A DNA stretch of 64,000 nt from Streptomyces sp. SID12488 (lineage in GTDB: Bacteria > Actinomycetota > Actinomycetes > Streptomycetales > Streptomycetaceae): contig NZ_JAAGLT010000023.1 of NCBI RefSeq assembly GCF_010548275.1, positions 1 through 64,000 on the forward strand. Reading direction: 5' to 3'. Positions within the stretch are counted from its first letter, which is position 1. Every line of letters starts with the position of its first letter. Under the pieces are notes generated by a model, which saw nothing but the letters and a program-made list of their open reading frames with translations, made no database searches and had not been told where the DNA came from. Below, piece after piece: positions 8,567-16,913 of the stretch. The translations under genes were made by a program, and so were the position numbers.

Positions 8567-9943
8567 TCAGGAAACAGCCGTACCGCCCGTCGTGCGCAGC
8601 CGCTCCGGTACCGCCCACCACTGGTCCGGCCGGTCCACCACCGCTGCGTCCGGCCCGGTCTCGACGAACCGGGCGAGCCGGAAGAGATACGCCGCGATGC
8701 CCGCCGCGCCCTGCATCCACGAGGTGCCCGGCGGCAGCAGCGGGTGCTCCTGACGGTGTTCGAGGAAACGCCAGCGGGCGCCCGCCTCGTCCCTGATCGC
8801 CCGCTCCACCAGCGCGTCGCCCATCACGAGCGCCGCCCGCACCAGCCTGTCCGCGGTGTCCGTGTCCCCGCAGTCCTGTGCCGCGTCCAGGAGTACGTCG
8901 CCCACACCCGCCGTGCCGCAGCAGCGGCCGTCGTTGTCCCAGAAGCCGGGGCGCAGCCGCTGCGGGACGCCCGAGGTGAGGAGCGAGGTCATGCAGCGCT
9001 GCCGCAGCTCGCCGACGCCCAGGCCCGACACCTCCGCCACGCCGGCGTGTGTCAGCGCCGAGAACAGGTGCGAGGTGCCCGCCGGACCGTGGCACCAGGT
9101 GTACGTCACCGGCTCGACCTCGCGCTTCGACGGCGGGATCGTGTGCGGAACGACGAAGCCGCCGTCGTCCAACTGGCCGACGGACAAGACGTGTTGGGCC
9201 CCCAGAGAGGCCGCCTCGACGAAGTCCTGCCGGCCCAGTGCCGCTCCCGCCACGGCCAGCGCCGAGGCCACTCCGGCGGTGCCGTGGGAGTAGTTCGGCG
9301 CCCGCCATTCCGTGGTCGCCCCGATGCCCCAGTCCAGGCCCGCCTCCGTACGGTGCGCCACCCGCAGCAGCGCCTCGCAGCCCGTCGTCGCGATCGGCTC
9401 CGCGAACTCGCCGCCCGCCCAGACGGCGGTCAGCACCACGCCCGCGGTGCCCATGATGATGTCGTTGAGGGGCGCGTCCGATCCGGCTTCGAAGTCGACG
9501 GTGGTCCGCCAGCCGTCGGGAGCCGCCAGCTCGGCCAGCCGCCGCAGCGCGACCGACTCCGTGCCCGCTGCGAGCAGCCTCAGCGCCGTCACGTCACCGG
9601 ACAGGCCGTCGTACAGCGAGGGTTCCGTCCGGGTCTCCGCCGCCGCCGACAGTCTGGTCACGATCCCGGCCGCCAACGACCGCTCCCGCTCGGTCGGTTC
9701 GCGGTGGCGGGCGATCTCGGCCAGCACGGGGGCCAGGCCGGCGATCCCCGCGTACAGACAGTCGCGGTCCTTCGCGGGTACGGGGTCCGGACTGTCCTCC
9801 GCCGCGTCCTCGGACACCGTCTCCGGCAGCCACGGGCCGTCGTCCTCGCGGACCTGGTCCAGCACCCACGACCAGGCGGCCTCGCCCAGTTCCCGGTACC
9901 CGTCGTACGAACTCTTCACGTCGCTTGCATCGCTCTCCGGCAC
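8567..9943 (-). CDS. Orphan LanC-like (lanthionine cyclase family) protein
   Basis: A 458-residue protein built of repeated alpha-toroid segments of the LanC family: DCLYAGIAG, YDGLSGDV, NDIIMGTAGV, YSHGTAGVA, TWCHGPAGTSHLF, GRCCGTAGVGD and SWMQGAAGIA. LanC enzymes bind zinc through Cys-Cys-His and add cysteine thiols to dehydroamino acids. Here WCHG gives one cysteine and RCCG another, but the histidine that usually follows the second cysteine is replaced. No LanB/LanM dehydratase, precursor peptide or transporter is nearby, so this is a stand-alone member, perhaps acting like eukaryotic LanCL proteins. It converges with the SpoIIE gene, leaving only 17 bases between the stops. Confidence 0.85.
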   Translation of the reverse strand: MPESDASDVKSSYDGYRELGEAAWSWVLDQVREDDGPWLPETVSEDAAEDSPDPVPAKDRDCLYAGIAGLAPVLAEIARHREPTERERSLAAGIVTRLSAAAETRTEPSLYDGLSGDVTALRLLAAGTESVALRRLAELAAPDGWRTTVDFEAGSDAPLNDIIMGTAGVVLTAVWAGGEFAEPIATTGCEALLRVAHRTEAGLDWGIGATTEWRAPNYSHGTAGVASALAVAGAALGRQDFVEAASLGAQHVLSVGQLDDGGFVVPHTIPPSKREVEPVTYTWCHGPAGTSHLFSALTHAGVAEVSGLGVGELRQRCMTSLLTSGVPQRLRPGFWDNDGRCCGTAGVGDVLLDAAQDCGDTDTADRLVRAALVMGDALVERAIRDEAGARWRFLEHRQEHPLLPPGTSWMQGAAGIAAYLFRLARFVETGPDAAVVDRPDQWWAVPERLRTTGGTAVS

Positions 9944-10090
9944 CCGGTCACGCTACAACCGCACGATCACCGCCGGAAGGCGCCCACCTGCGGCGGCGCG
10001 ATGCTCCAGCGTCGCCGCCGCGGTCCTGGGCAAGGAAATCTGTTCCCAGCGCGGGCGGGAAGGTTCACTTCGGCACGGTAGAAAGGACCC

Positions 10091-10615
10091 ATGGCGGAGC
10101 GCGAGACCCCCGCGGGGGACATGGACGATGTTGACGCGGTGACCCGTGCGGTGCTGACCGCGTCGCGGTTGCTGGTGGCGGTCTCCGCCCGTTCCCTCGC
10201 CGAGGTCGAGGAACGCGTGACGCTCCCGCAGTTCCGGATGCTGGTCGTCCTGTCCACGCGCGGCGACACCAAGTTGGTCACGCTGGCCGATCAGCTCCAG
10301 GTGGCCCCGTCCACCGCTATGCGCATGATCGACCGGCTGATCGCGGCAGGCCTCGCCGAACGGCACCTCAACCCCGACAACCGCCGTGAGACGCAGCTCG
10401 GCCTCACCGAGGAGGGACGTCGTACGGTCGAGGACGTCACGGCGCGACGGCGGACCGAGATCTCCGGGATCGTGTCACGCCTGGCCCCGGCCCAGCGGGC
10501 AGCGCTCGTCGAGGCACTCACCGTCTTCAGCGAGGCGGGCGGCGAGCCCCCGGCCCCGGCGGTGGGCGACACGGAGCCGCACCCACTCGGCTGGGCGGAC
10601 AGCGCGATCGTCTGA
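10091..10615 (+). CDS. MarR-family transcriptional regulator
   Basis: A 174-residue MarR protein. The winged helix covers residues about 45-110, with TLADQLQVAPSTAMRMIDRL as helix-turn-helix and LNPDNRRETQLGLTEEGRRT as wing. The C-terminal tail is Pro-rich. The ATG follows GAAAGGA. It is divergent from the LanC-like gene (147-bp gap) and convergent with the DUF4142 gene. No ligand can be predicted; a small phenolic or antibiotic effector is usual for the family. Confidence 0.82.
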   Translation: MAERETPAGDMDDVDAVTRAVLTASRLLVAVSARSLAEVEERVTLPQFRMLVVLSTRGDTKLVTLADQLQVAPSTAMRMIDRLIAAGLAERHLNPDNRRETQLGLTEEGRRTVEDVTARRRTEISGIVSRLAPAQRAALVEALTVFSEAGGEPPAPAVGDTEPHPLGWADSAIV

Positions 10616-10659
10616 CGCTGTCCACGGCGGACGGGATCCGGGCGCCGGGCGGAGGGCTC

Positions 10660-11418
10660 TCAGCCCGCTGACGTCGACGTACCGGACGGTCCCGTGGGTG
10701 CCGGGGCGGCCGTGCGGATGTTCAGGTCCGGGCGCGGGGTGAGTGCGACCATCGGTGCGCCCTGCAGGGGCGGCGGCGGGGTCGTGTCGTCCTTGGGCAG
10801 TTTCGGCGGTGTGCTCTGCTGGAAGTTGACCTGGTCGATGTTGACCAGACCGGTGTTCTCCAGCACGGTGATGTGGTCGAGGACGGTGTCGTTGGCCAGG
10901 TCGGCCAGGGCGCGGACCATGACGTTCCTGGTGGTGGCGCGGGTCTTGGCGATGACCGGGAAGATCTGGCCGTGGGTCACCCGCATGATGGTGACCGCGG
11001 TGGAGTCGAACTCCCTGCCGGCGGCCGCGTCCGCGGTGGCCACGAACTGCTGCTGTTGCGGCGACGCCACGTTGGGCAGGACGACCCCGAGTTCGGGCGC
11101 GATCCTGCGGCACATGTCGTCGAGTCCGGCGTGACCGACGATCAGGTGCTTGCCGGCCTCCCTCATCTCCACGGTCGTGCCCCGATCCATCGCCATCTCG
11201 CCCAACGGGTACTCCCACAGCCCCGCCGCGCGCACCTTGACCACGAAGTCCCGGTCGGCCTCGGTCAGCGGTCCGTAGCGGGTGTTGGCGATCACGCGGT
11301 CCGGCGAACTCGTCGTGTTCTGCACCCCGAGCATGGCGGGATAGGCGAGCGCGGCGAGGGTCAGACCCATGGCGCCGAACACGAACACGTTTCCCGCCAC
11401 TTTGGCCGAGATGGGCAT
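10660..11418 (-). CDS. DUF4142 secreted/membrane-anchored protein
   Basis: A 252-residue protein with a hydrophobic N-terminal segment (residues about 8-30), which is a signal anchor or signal peptide. The helical DUF4142 domain follows: LTEADRDFVVKVRAAGLWE near residue 52, VEMREAGKHLIVGH, and a second helical pair ending in VLENTGLVN. The tail after residue 205 is Pro/Thr-rich. DUF4142 proteins are ferritin-like helical bundles exported to the cell surface; their function is unknown. The start is set by AGGAGG in front of the ATG. A MarR gene diverges from it at 11539. Confidence 0.78.
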   Translation of the reverse strand: MPISAKVAGNVFVFGAMGLTLAALAYPAMLGVQNTTSSPDRVIANTRYGPLTEADRDFVVKVRAAGLWEYPLGEMAMDRGTTVEMREAGKHLIVGHAGLDDMCRRIAPELGVVLPNVASPQQQQFVATADAAAGREFDSTAVTIMRVTHGQIFPVIAKTRATTRNVMVRALADLANDTVLDHITVLENTGLVNIDQVNFQQSTPPKLPKDDTTPPPPLQGAPMVALTPRPDLNIRTAAPAPTGPSGTSTSAG

Positions 11419-11490
11419 GAGGGCCTCCTGATGTGAGCGGCTCGTACGCCAGGAGGTACGGGAAGGAGGCGACTTTCAATCATTGCGCAG

Positions 11491-11514
11491 GCTAAATTTT
11501 GCACTCTGCTAAAT
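11491..11514. promoter_or_regulatory. Direct repeat GCTAAAT in divergent promoter region
   Basis: The heptamer GCTAAAT occurs at 11491-11497 and again at 11508-11514, 17 bp apart, in an AT-rich stretch between the divergent DUF4142 and MarR genes. It could be a -10/-35 region or a binding site for the adjacent MarR protein. Support is positional only. Confidence 0.3.
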
Positions 11515-11538
11515 CTGTAGACACGGCATGATCGGTGG

Positions 11539-12069
11539 ATGGCAGCTGTAGAGGGCGAGAGTGGTGGCGGCAACGCGGCCGGGCAGGCGGAGATCTCGTC
11601 GCCGCTGGAAGCCGCGAACAACGCGCTGGTGCTGGCGTTCGGGCGGTTGCAGGGCGCGGCGAACCGGCTGGAGTACATCCTCGGCCGGTCGCTGGAGCAG
11701 GAGTGCGGCATCAGTCACCTCATGTTCGAGGTACTGCTCATCCTGGGCCGGGCGGGTGAGCCCGGGCTGTCCATGCGGGCCGTCGCCCAGGAGCAGGTGC
11801 TGACCACGGGCGGTGCGACGCGTCTGGTGGACCGGATGGCGGCGGCCGGACTGGTCGAGCGCGCCGAGGATCCGGACGACCGGCGTGGCCGGCTGGTGCG
11901 TCTGACCCGGCTGGGGGAGGAGACCGCCGTGCGGGCGGCCCGGCTGCACGTGGAGAACATACGCCGCTATTTCATGGCGCCACTGCCGCCCGAGGACCGG
12001 GAGCGGTTCGCCGAAGACCTGCGCATCCTCAGTCATTCCGCACGGGACGAGTTGCCCCGCCTGCCCTGA
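11539..12069 (+). CDS. MarR-family transcriptional regulator
   Basis: A 176-residue MarR protein. The DNA-binding region spans residues about 58-125, with MRAVAQEQVLTTGGATRLVD as helix-turn-helix and DPDDRRGRLVRLTRLGEE as the wing. It lies just upstream of the DsbA/MBL/SnoaL operon on the same strand (132-bp gap) and diverges from DUF4142, so either could be its target. The start codon is ATG without an obvious strong Shine-Dalgarno sequence. Confidence 0.8.
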   Translation: MAAVEGESGGGNAAGQAEISSPLEAANNALVLAFGRLQGAANRLEYILGRSLEQECGISHLMFEVLLILGRAGEPGLSMRAVAQEQVLTTGGATRLVDRMAAAGLVERAEDPDDRRGRLVRLTRLGEETAVRAARLHVENIRRYFMAPLPPEDRERFAEDLRILSHSARDELPRLP

Positions 12070-12126
12070 GGTCGCGGGAGAGGGTGTGCCGGGTGTCACA
12101 TGTGAGGGACGGGTCCGAGGAAATGT

Positions 12127-12138
12127 CTGACGCGTCAG
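12127..12138. promoter_or_regulatory. 12-bp palindrome, candidate operator
   Basis: CTGACGCGTCAG is a perfect palindrome 63 bases before the DsbA-like start and 57 bases after the MarR stop. Position and symmetry fit an operator for the MarR protein encoded just upstream. Such palindromes also arise by chance in GC-rich DNA. Confidence 0.35.
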
Positions 12139-12201
12139 TTACTGTTCTCTCAGGTGAAGCGCTCGCACCCGGTGGGCGCCACACCACTGCCGAGGTCCCC
12201 C

Positions 12202-12819
12202 ATGAAGCTCGTCTACGTCTTCGATGCCTACTGCGGCTGGTCGCACGGTTTCTCCGGAACGCTGGGTGAGGTCGTCTCCCGTCACCCGGACGTGCCGGTG
12301 GAGGTGGTTTCCGGCGGTCTCTTCACGGGGCCGCGTCGGGTGCCGGTGCGGGAATTCGGGTACGTCCAGGGTGCGAACGCGCAGATCGCGGAGCTGACCG
12401 GCGCGGAGTTCGGTGCGGCGTACGAGGGTCTGATCGCCGACGGTTCGTTCGTGATGGACTCCGAGGTCGCCGCGCGCGGGATCGCCGCCCTGCGTCAGGC
12501 CGCGCCCGCCCGAGCGGCGGAACTGGCCGCCGCGTTGCAGCATGCTTTCTATGTCGAGGGCCTCAGCCTGTCCGACCCGGCGACCTACCGGAAGGTCGCC
12601 GAGGCGGCCGGTCTGGACGCCGACGCGGTGGTGGCCGCCTTCGAGGGGCCCGGGGTGCGGGTCGCGGCCGGGGCCGACTTCCACCGGGCCGCCTCGCTGG
12701 GTGTCACCGGCTTCCCGACGCTCCTGGCCGTCAACGGTGACCGGGTCACTGTGCTGGCCCGGGGGCATGCCACCGCCGACGAGGTCGACCGGCGGCTCGC
12801 GACCCTCCGTACCCCCTGA
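12202..12819 (+). CDS. DsbA-family oxidoreductase, single-cysteine CGWS motif
   Basis: A 205-residue thioredoxin-fold protein of the DsbA/FrnE group. The active-site region near residue 9 reads DAYCGWSHGFS, so the second cysteine of CxxC is Ser. The cis-proline loop is VTGFPTLL near residue 175, and the intervening helical domain is present. There is no signal peptide, so it is cytoplasmic. The monothiol site suggests a glutathione- or mycothiol-linked isomerase or reductase rather than a disulfide oxidant. It is the first gene of a DsbA/MBL/SnoaL operon. Confidence 0.78.
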   Translation: MKLVYVFDAYCGWSHGFSGTLGEVVSRHPDVPVEVVSGGLFTGPRRVPVREFGYVQGANAQIAELTGAEFGAAYEGLIADGSFVMDSEVAARGIAALRQAAPARAAELAAALQHAFYVEGLSLSDPATYRKVAEAAGLDADAVVAAFEGPGVRVAAGADFHRAASLGVTGFPTLLAVNGDRVTVLARGHATADEVDRRLATLRTP

Positions 12820-12886
12820 ACCTGCCCTCCCCGTCCCCGCCCTCCCCGTCCCCCGCTCAACCCCCCTCACCCGCAAGGAGCTTTCG

Positions 12887-13693
12887 ATGAGTGCCCTGTC
12901 CTTCAAGGTCCTGGACCTGGACTTCCCGGCCGGCAGCAAGAACAAGACGGCGACCCTCGTCACCGGCGAGAACGAGGCCCTGCTGGTCGACGCGGCGTTC
13001 ACCCGCGCCGACGGTCACCGCCTGGCCGCCGAGGTCCTCGACTCGGGCAAGACGCTGACCACGGTCTTCGTCAGCCACGCGGACCCCGACTTCTACTTCG
13101 GCGCCGAGGTGATCGCGGACGCTTTCCCCGACGCGGTGTTCGTGGCGACGCCGCTGGTGATCGAGCACATCCGGGACTCCTACGAGGGCAAGCTCAAGGC
13201 TTGGGCGGCGCTCGGCCCGAACCTGCCCACCCGCCTGGTGGAGATCGCCCCGCTGACGGGTGACCTCACTCTGGAGGGTCACCGTTTCGAGGTGAAGGGC
13301 GGCCCGGCCACGCTGCCCGATCGCCACTACCTGTGGCAGGCCGAGGCGCGTGCCCTGCTGGGCGGTGTGCTGCTCTTCCAGCAGGAGCACGTCTGGGTCG
13401 CCGACACCGCCACCCCGGGTGACCGCGCCGCCTGGATCACCCTGCTCGACGAGATGGCCGCGCTCGACCCGGAGTTGGTCGTCCCCGGTCACCGGCTGCC
13501 CGGGACAGCGGCCGACGCGTCCGCGATCACGGCGACGCGGGAGTACCTGGTCGCGTTCGAGGAGGAACTGGCCACGGCTGCGGACGGTGCGGCGCTGACG
13601 GAGGCGCTGGTCAAGCGTTACCCGGACAACGGGATGCTGATCGCCGCGCAGATCGGTGCGAAGGTCGCCAAGGGTGAGATGAAGTGGGGCTGA
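12887..13693 (+). CDS. MBL-fold protein with altered metal motif
   Basis: A 268-residue metallo-beta-lactamase-fold protein. The N-terminal strands include TLVTGENEALLVDAAFT. The usual HxHxDH motif appears as SHADPDFYFG near residue 63, so the second and last histidines are Asp and Phe. Later markers are WVADTATPGD and LVVPGHRLPG. The changed ligands may alter metal number or abolish hydrolysis; related flavin-independent MBL proteins with HADPD are found in many actinobacteria and proteobacteria. The ATG is preceded by AAGGAG. The SnoaL-like gene begins two bases after its stop. Confidence 0.78.
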   Translation: MSALSFKVLDLDFPAGSKNKTATLVTGENEALLVDAAFTRADGHRLAAEVLDSGKTLTTVFVSHADPDFYFGAEVIADAFPDAVFVATPLVIEHIRDSYEGKLKAWAALGPNLPTRLVEIAPLTGDLTLEGHRFEVKGGPATLPDRHYLWQAEARALLGGVLLFQQEHVWVADTATPGDRAAWITLLDEMAALDPELVVPGHRLPGTAADASAITATREYLVAFEEELATAADGAALTEALVKRYPDNGMLIAAQIGAKVAKGEMKWG

Positions 13694-13695
13694 CC

Positions 13696-14106
13696 ATGAC
13701 CGAGTTCGAGACTTCCGCGGCGCCCGCGGACGTCGTGCGCCGTCAGTACCTCGCCTCCGCGGCCGGTGACCTGGACGCTCTGCGCGCGACTCTCGCTCCG
13801 GATGTGGAGTGGACGGAGATGGCGGGCTTCCCGCTGGCCGGCACCTACCGGACTCCCGAGGGCGTCACCGCCAATGTGATGGAGCAGCTGGGCAAGGAGT
13901 GGGAGGGCTGGGCGGCGCACGACGACACGTATGTCGTGGACGGGGAGAACGTCGTGGTCCTGGCCCGCTACACCGCGGCCAACAAGGCCACCGGCAAGCC
14001 GATCGACGTCCGTGTCGCCCACCACTTCGTCGTACGCGGTGGACTCATCGTCCGCTTCGAACAGTTCGTCGACACCGCCCTCGTCCGCGACGCCATGGCC
14101 CACTGA
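13696..14106 (+). CDS. SnoaL/NTF2-like protein
   Basis: A 136-residue cone-fold protein. Residues 10-40 read ADVVRRQYLASAAGDLDAL followed by LAPDVEWTEM; the second half has DVRVAHHFVVRGGLIVRFEQ, the typical SnoaL/NTF2 beta-sheet ending. Family members bind or isomerise small hydrophobic molecules, and many are uncharacterised. It is the last gene of the three-gene operon, starting two bases after the MBL stop. No specific substrate can be named. Confidence 0.75.
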   Translation: MTEFETSAAPADVVRRQYLASAAGDLDALRATLAPDVEWTEMAGFPLAGTYRTPEGVTANVMEQLGKEWEGWAAHDDTYVVDGENVVVLARYTAANKATGKPIDVRVAHHFVVRGGLIVRFEQFVDTALVRDAMAH

Positions 14107-14129
14107 CCTGGTCGTCATCGCGATTCCTC

Positions 14130-14192
14130 GTGGACGTGGACGTGGACGTGGATGAGCACGGTGACGCGGATGTGAATGTGGATGTGGATGTG
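14130..14192. repeat. GTGGAC/GTGGAT hexamer array
   Basis: The gap between the convergent SnoaL and HupE genes contains three copies of GTGGAC and one GTGGAT in tandem, then a diverged stretch, then GTGAAT and two GTGGAT units. It looks like a simple-sequence microsatellite. No gene covers it. Confidence 0.7.
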
Positions 14193-14196
14193 CTGG

Positions 14197-15483
14197 TCAG
14201 TGCTCCTGTGCTGTCCGGTGCGTCCGCGTTCCGGCTCCGTGGGCGGCTGCCGCCAGGCAGGCGACCGTCGTCGCGACCCACAGAGGATGACCCACCAGCC
14301 AGGTCTGCACGCCCTCGAAGGGGTCGGTGGAGGTGAGGGTCGCGCGTTCGAGCATCCAGGACGACGAGAAGAGCAGGCCGACGACCGCCACGGTGATGCG
14401 GAAGGCCGGGTAGAAGCGGGTGCGGGCCAGGACGAGCAGCGACGGCATCAGCAGGGCCACGACCAGCAGCTGGGTCAGTTCGATACCCAGGTTGAACCCG
14501 AGCAGGGTGGTCACCAGGGAGCCCCGGTCCAGACCGAGGTCGGTGATCAGGGAGGCGAAGGCCAGGCCGTGGATCAGGCCGAAGCCGGATGCGATCACGA
14601 CTTCGCCGTGCGCCACCAGAGGGCGGATCGCGTGGATCGCCGACACCGCGATCGAGAGCGCGATCAACGTCTCCACCGGGCGGGTCGGAAGGTCGATCAC
14701 TCCCGTCGCCGCCAGGGCCAGGGTGAGCGAATGGCCCACCGCGAACGCCGACACCACATGCACGACCCGCATGATCGCCCGCCGCCGTGACGCCGCCGGG
14801 CGCCAGCTGCCACCGGCCGCCACCAGGGGTGCCGGGATCAGCAGCATGAGCAGGAAGAGCAGATGGTCGGCGCCTTCGCCGATGTGCTCGATGCCGAGGG
14901 CGGCCGTCGCGGCGAAGCCCCGTAGCCAGGAACCCTCGTCCGCCGGGACCGTGAGGGTCTTCGTCGCGTGGTCGAAGACACCCAGGGTCTCGGCGTCGTC
15001 CGTCTTCAGGATGCCCCGGTCGAAGTCGTACCCGACGGTGACGATGACCTTGTGCGTGAGCAGTTCCTCGACGATGACGTCGTACTGCAGGTCGAAGGCG
15101 GTGACGTCGCCGTCGGGCGGACGGATCTCCAGGGGGTAGACGAGGTGGGGTGACGCGTCGATCGACCTGACCGTTCCCGTGCCGAGTTCCACCGTCCAGG
15201 GCTTGCCGTCCTTGCCGACAGCGCTGATGTGCTGGGCCGTGTAGCTCTTCAGGAACGCCCGGTCGGTGCCCAGGACGCGGGCTCCGGTCAGGTCGCGGTC
15301 CACCGCGATGGACAGACGGTCCAGGGGGAGCTGGATCTCGCCGGTCACGCTGTCGTCGCCGATGTCCAGGAGAACCGCCGAGGTGGCCATCGGGTGCGCC
15401 TCGGCCGTCGGCGCCAGGAGGCTGGTCAGGAAGAAGGCCGCGAGGAGGAGCGCGGGCAGCAGACGGTACGCCGGTTTGCTCAT
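14197..15483 (-). CDS. HupE/UreJ-type membrane protein with extracytoplasmic domain
   Basis: A 428-residue protein. It has an N-terminal signal peptide (ends near residue 29 at AEAHP), a soluble beta-rich domain to about residue 190, and six or more membrane segments. The C-terminal part has the HupE/UreJ metal signature GIEHIGEGADHLLFLL near residue 196, then VGHSLTLALAA and GFGLIHGLAFASLI. The family is linked to nickel, cobalt or copper uptake. It lies 67 bases after the DUF3500 lipoprotein gene on the same strand, so the two are probably co-transcribed. The metal is not known. Confidence 0.8.
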   Translation of the reverse strand: MSKPAYRLLPALLLAAFFLTSLLAPTAEAHPMATSAVLLDIGDDSVTGEIQLPLDRLSIAVDRDLTGARVLGTDRAFLKSYTAQHISAVGKDGKPWTVELGTGTVRSIDASPHLVYPLEIRPPDGDVTAFDLQYDVIVEELLTHKVIVTVGYDFDRGILKTDDAETLGVFDHATKTLTVPADEGSWLRGFAATAALGIEHIGEGADHLLFLLMLLIPAPLVAAGGSWRPAASRRRAIMRVVHVVSAFAVGHSLTLALAATGVIDLPTRPVETLIALSIAVSAIHAIRPLVAHGEVVIASGFGLIHGLAFASLITDLGLDRGSLVTTLLGFNLGIELTQLLVVALLMPSLLVLARTRFYPAFRITVAVVGLLFSSSWMLERATLTSTDPFEGVQTWLVGHPLWVATTVACLAAAAHGAGTRTHRTAQEH

Positions 15484-15550
15484 GATCTGTCCTGTGTCCC
15501 TACGTTCCCGTGTCCGGTGTCCCGTGCTCCTCCGCGCGGCTTCTGCTCCG

Positions 15551-16759
15551 TCAGTTCCAGCCGTAGTCGGCCGTCTCGTCCCGGAAGATCGTGTGCTGGT
15601 GGATCTCGTCGGTCGAGGCGCCGGGCTGGTTGGAGAACTCGATCCAGGCGGACGGGCCGTCGAGGCGTACGTATGTCTGGTCGTTGTCGAGGGTCGTGCC
15701 GCCGCTCCACCCGATGTACGTCTTGTTGTACTCGGAGACGTACTTGGCGAGGAGCCGCTTGGCGGCCGCCTCGTCGAGGTCGTCCACCCATGCCTTCAGC
15801 ATCGCGGTGACCTTGGCCTGCTGCTTCTTGGTGAGGGAGCTGACGAGCACGCCCTCGGGATTCGTCGGGAAGGGGCCGTCGTTGCCCGGGCCCAGGAACA
15901 GGTCGTCGAAGCTGCCGTCGATCTCCGCGGAGGTCAGCTCGGTCGCGGTCAGGGACTGGATCGCGCCGATGGTGGCGGTCCGCTTGTCCTCCAGCGGGGC
16001 GTAGAACATCTCCTCCCAGTCGAACTCCATCGGCTCGACGGCGGTCAGGGTCGGGGAGATGGACACGTTCTGGCCGGCGTAGGTGAGGTTGTACGCCGCG
16101 TGGTGGCCGCCGTACTGGAGCGTGAACTGGCCGGTTTTGCTGGGCTGCCCGAAGAAGGAGATGTAGTACCACTCCGAGCCGAAGTTGGCGCCACCGCCAC
16201 CGCCACCGCCACCGCCCCCGCCGCCACCCGGGGGACGGGTGCCGCCTCCGGTGGGAGTGCCGCTCGGAGTGCCGGTCGGGGTCGTGCTCGGGGTCGTGCT
16301 CGGGGTGGCCGACGGGGTGCTGGTCCCGTCGTCGGCCGTCAGCGAGGCGAGGTAGTCGTCGGCCTTGCGGATCTCGACGAGTTCCTCGTACCCCTGCTTG
16401 CTGAGCGCGGCCTCCATGACCTTCAGGGCCGCGGCCTCCTGCTCGTCGGTGAGGTCACCCAGCTTGAGGCCGTTGCGCTCCACAACGGGGGTCGGGAAGT
16501 TGGACCAGCCGGTCTTCTTGGCAGCGTCGTCGAAGTCGTACAGGACGGTGTCCTGCTGCTCGGCGGAGAGCGTCGCCAGGAACGCGTTGGCGGCGGCCAC
16601 GACCTTGGCCGTGTTCGCGCCTCCCACGCCCTTGACCTTCTTCGCGACCTGGGCCGCGTTCAGGGCCGCCGGTGCGACCGAGGACGCGGTGGTCGCGGCG
16701 GAACAACCGGTGACGCCCAGGCTGACGCATACGGCCAGAGCTGTCATGGTGCGGCGCAT
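15551..16759 (-). CDS. DUF3500 lipoprotein
   Basis: A 402-residue secreted lipoprotein. The signal peptide ends in a lipobox, SLGVTGC, with the lipid-modified Cys near residue 22. After an N-terminal helical region comes a Thr/Pro/Ser linker (residues about 145-175) and a run of 13 glycines. The DUF3500 domain follows, with SEWYYISFFGQPS, LQYGGHHAAYNLTY and DEIHQHTIFRDETADYGWN. The function of DUF3500 is unknown. The ATG at 16759 is chosen because AGGAG precedes it and the lipobox distance is right. It is divergent from the two-component pair at 16914 and probably in an operon with the HupE gene. The poly-Gly coding tract is a GCC/ACC triplet repeat prone to slippage. Confidence 0.78.
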   Translation of the reverse strand: MRRTMTALAVCVSLGVTGCSAATTASSVAPAALNAAQVAKKVKGVGGANTAKVVAAANAFLATLSAEQQDTVLYDFDDAAKKTGWSNFPTPVVERNGLKLGDLTDEQEAAALKVMEAALSKQGYEELVEIRKADDYLASLTADDGTSTPSATPSTTPSTTPTGTPSGTPTGGGTRPPGGGGGGGGGGGGGANFGSEWYYISFFGQPSKTGQFTLQYGGHHAAYNLTYAGQNVSISPTLTAVEPMEFDWEEMFYAPLEDKRTATIGAIQSLTATELTSAEIDGSFDDLFLGPGNDGPFPTNPEGVLVSSLTKKQQAKVTAMLKAWVDDLDEAAAKRLLAKYVSEYNKTYIGWSGGTTLDNDQTYVRLDGPSAWIEFSNQPGASTDEIHQHTIFRDETADYGWN

Positions 16760-16913
16760 GGAGACTCCTGTGGAGGGGGTGATCAGGAGATCCCATGGTG
16801 TGCGGCCGTCCTTGGACCCCGGCGGGAGCTGTTCGGGAATTGGATGAGAACCGAGGACGATGTCCGCCGGCAGCACGTGGGCTGTCGCCCGTCCGTGGGC
16901 CATCATGAAGCGC

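Noticed and set aside
8567..10090. A lanthipeptide biosynthetic cluster around the LanC-like gene
   Set aside because: No dehydratase, precursor peptide, protease or ABC exporter nearby; neighbours are a SpoIIE protein and a MarR regulator.
14130..14192. A CRISPR array
   Set aside because: The units are contiguous hexamers without spacers; no cas genes in the window.
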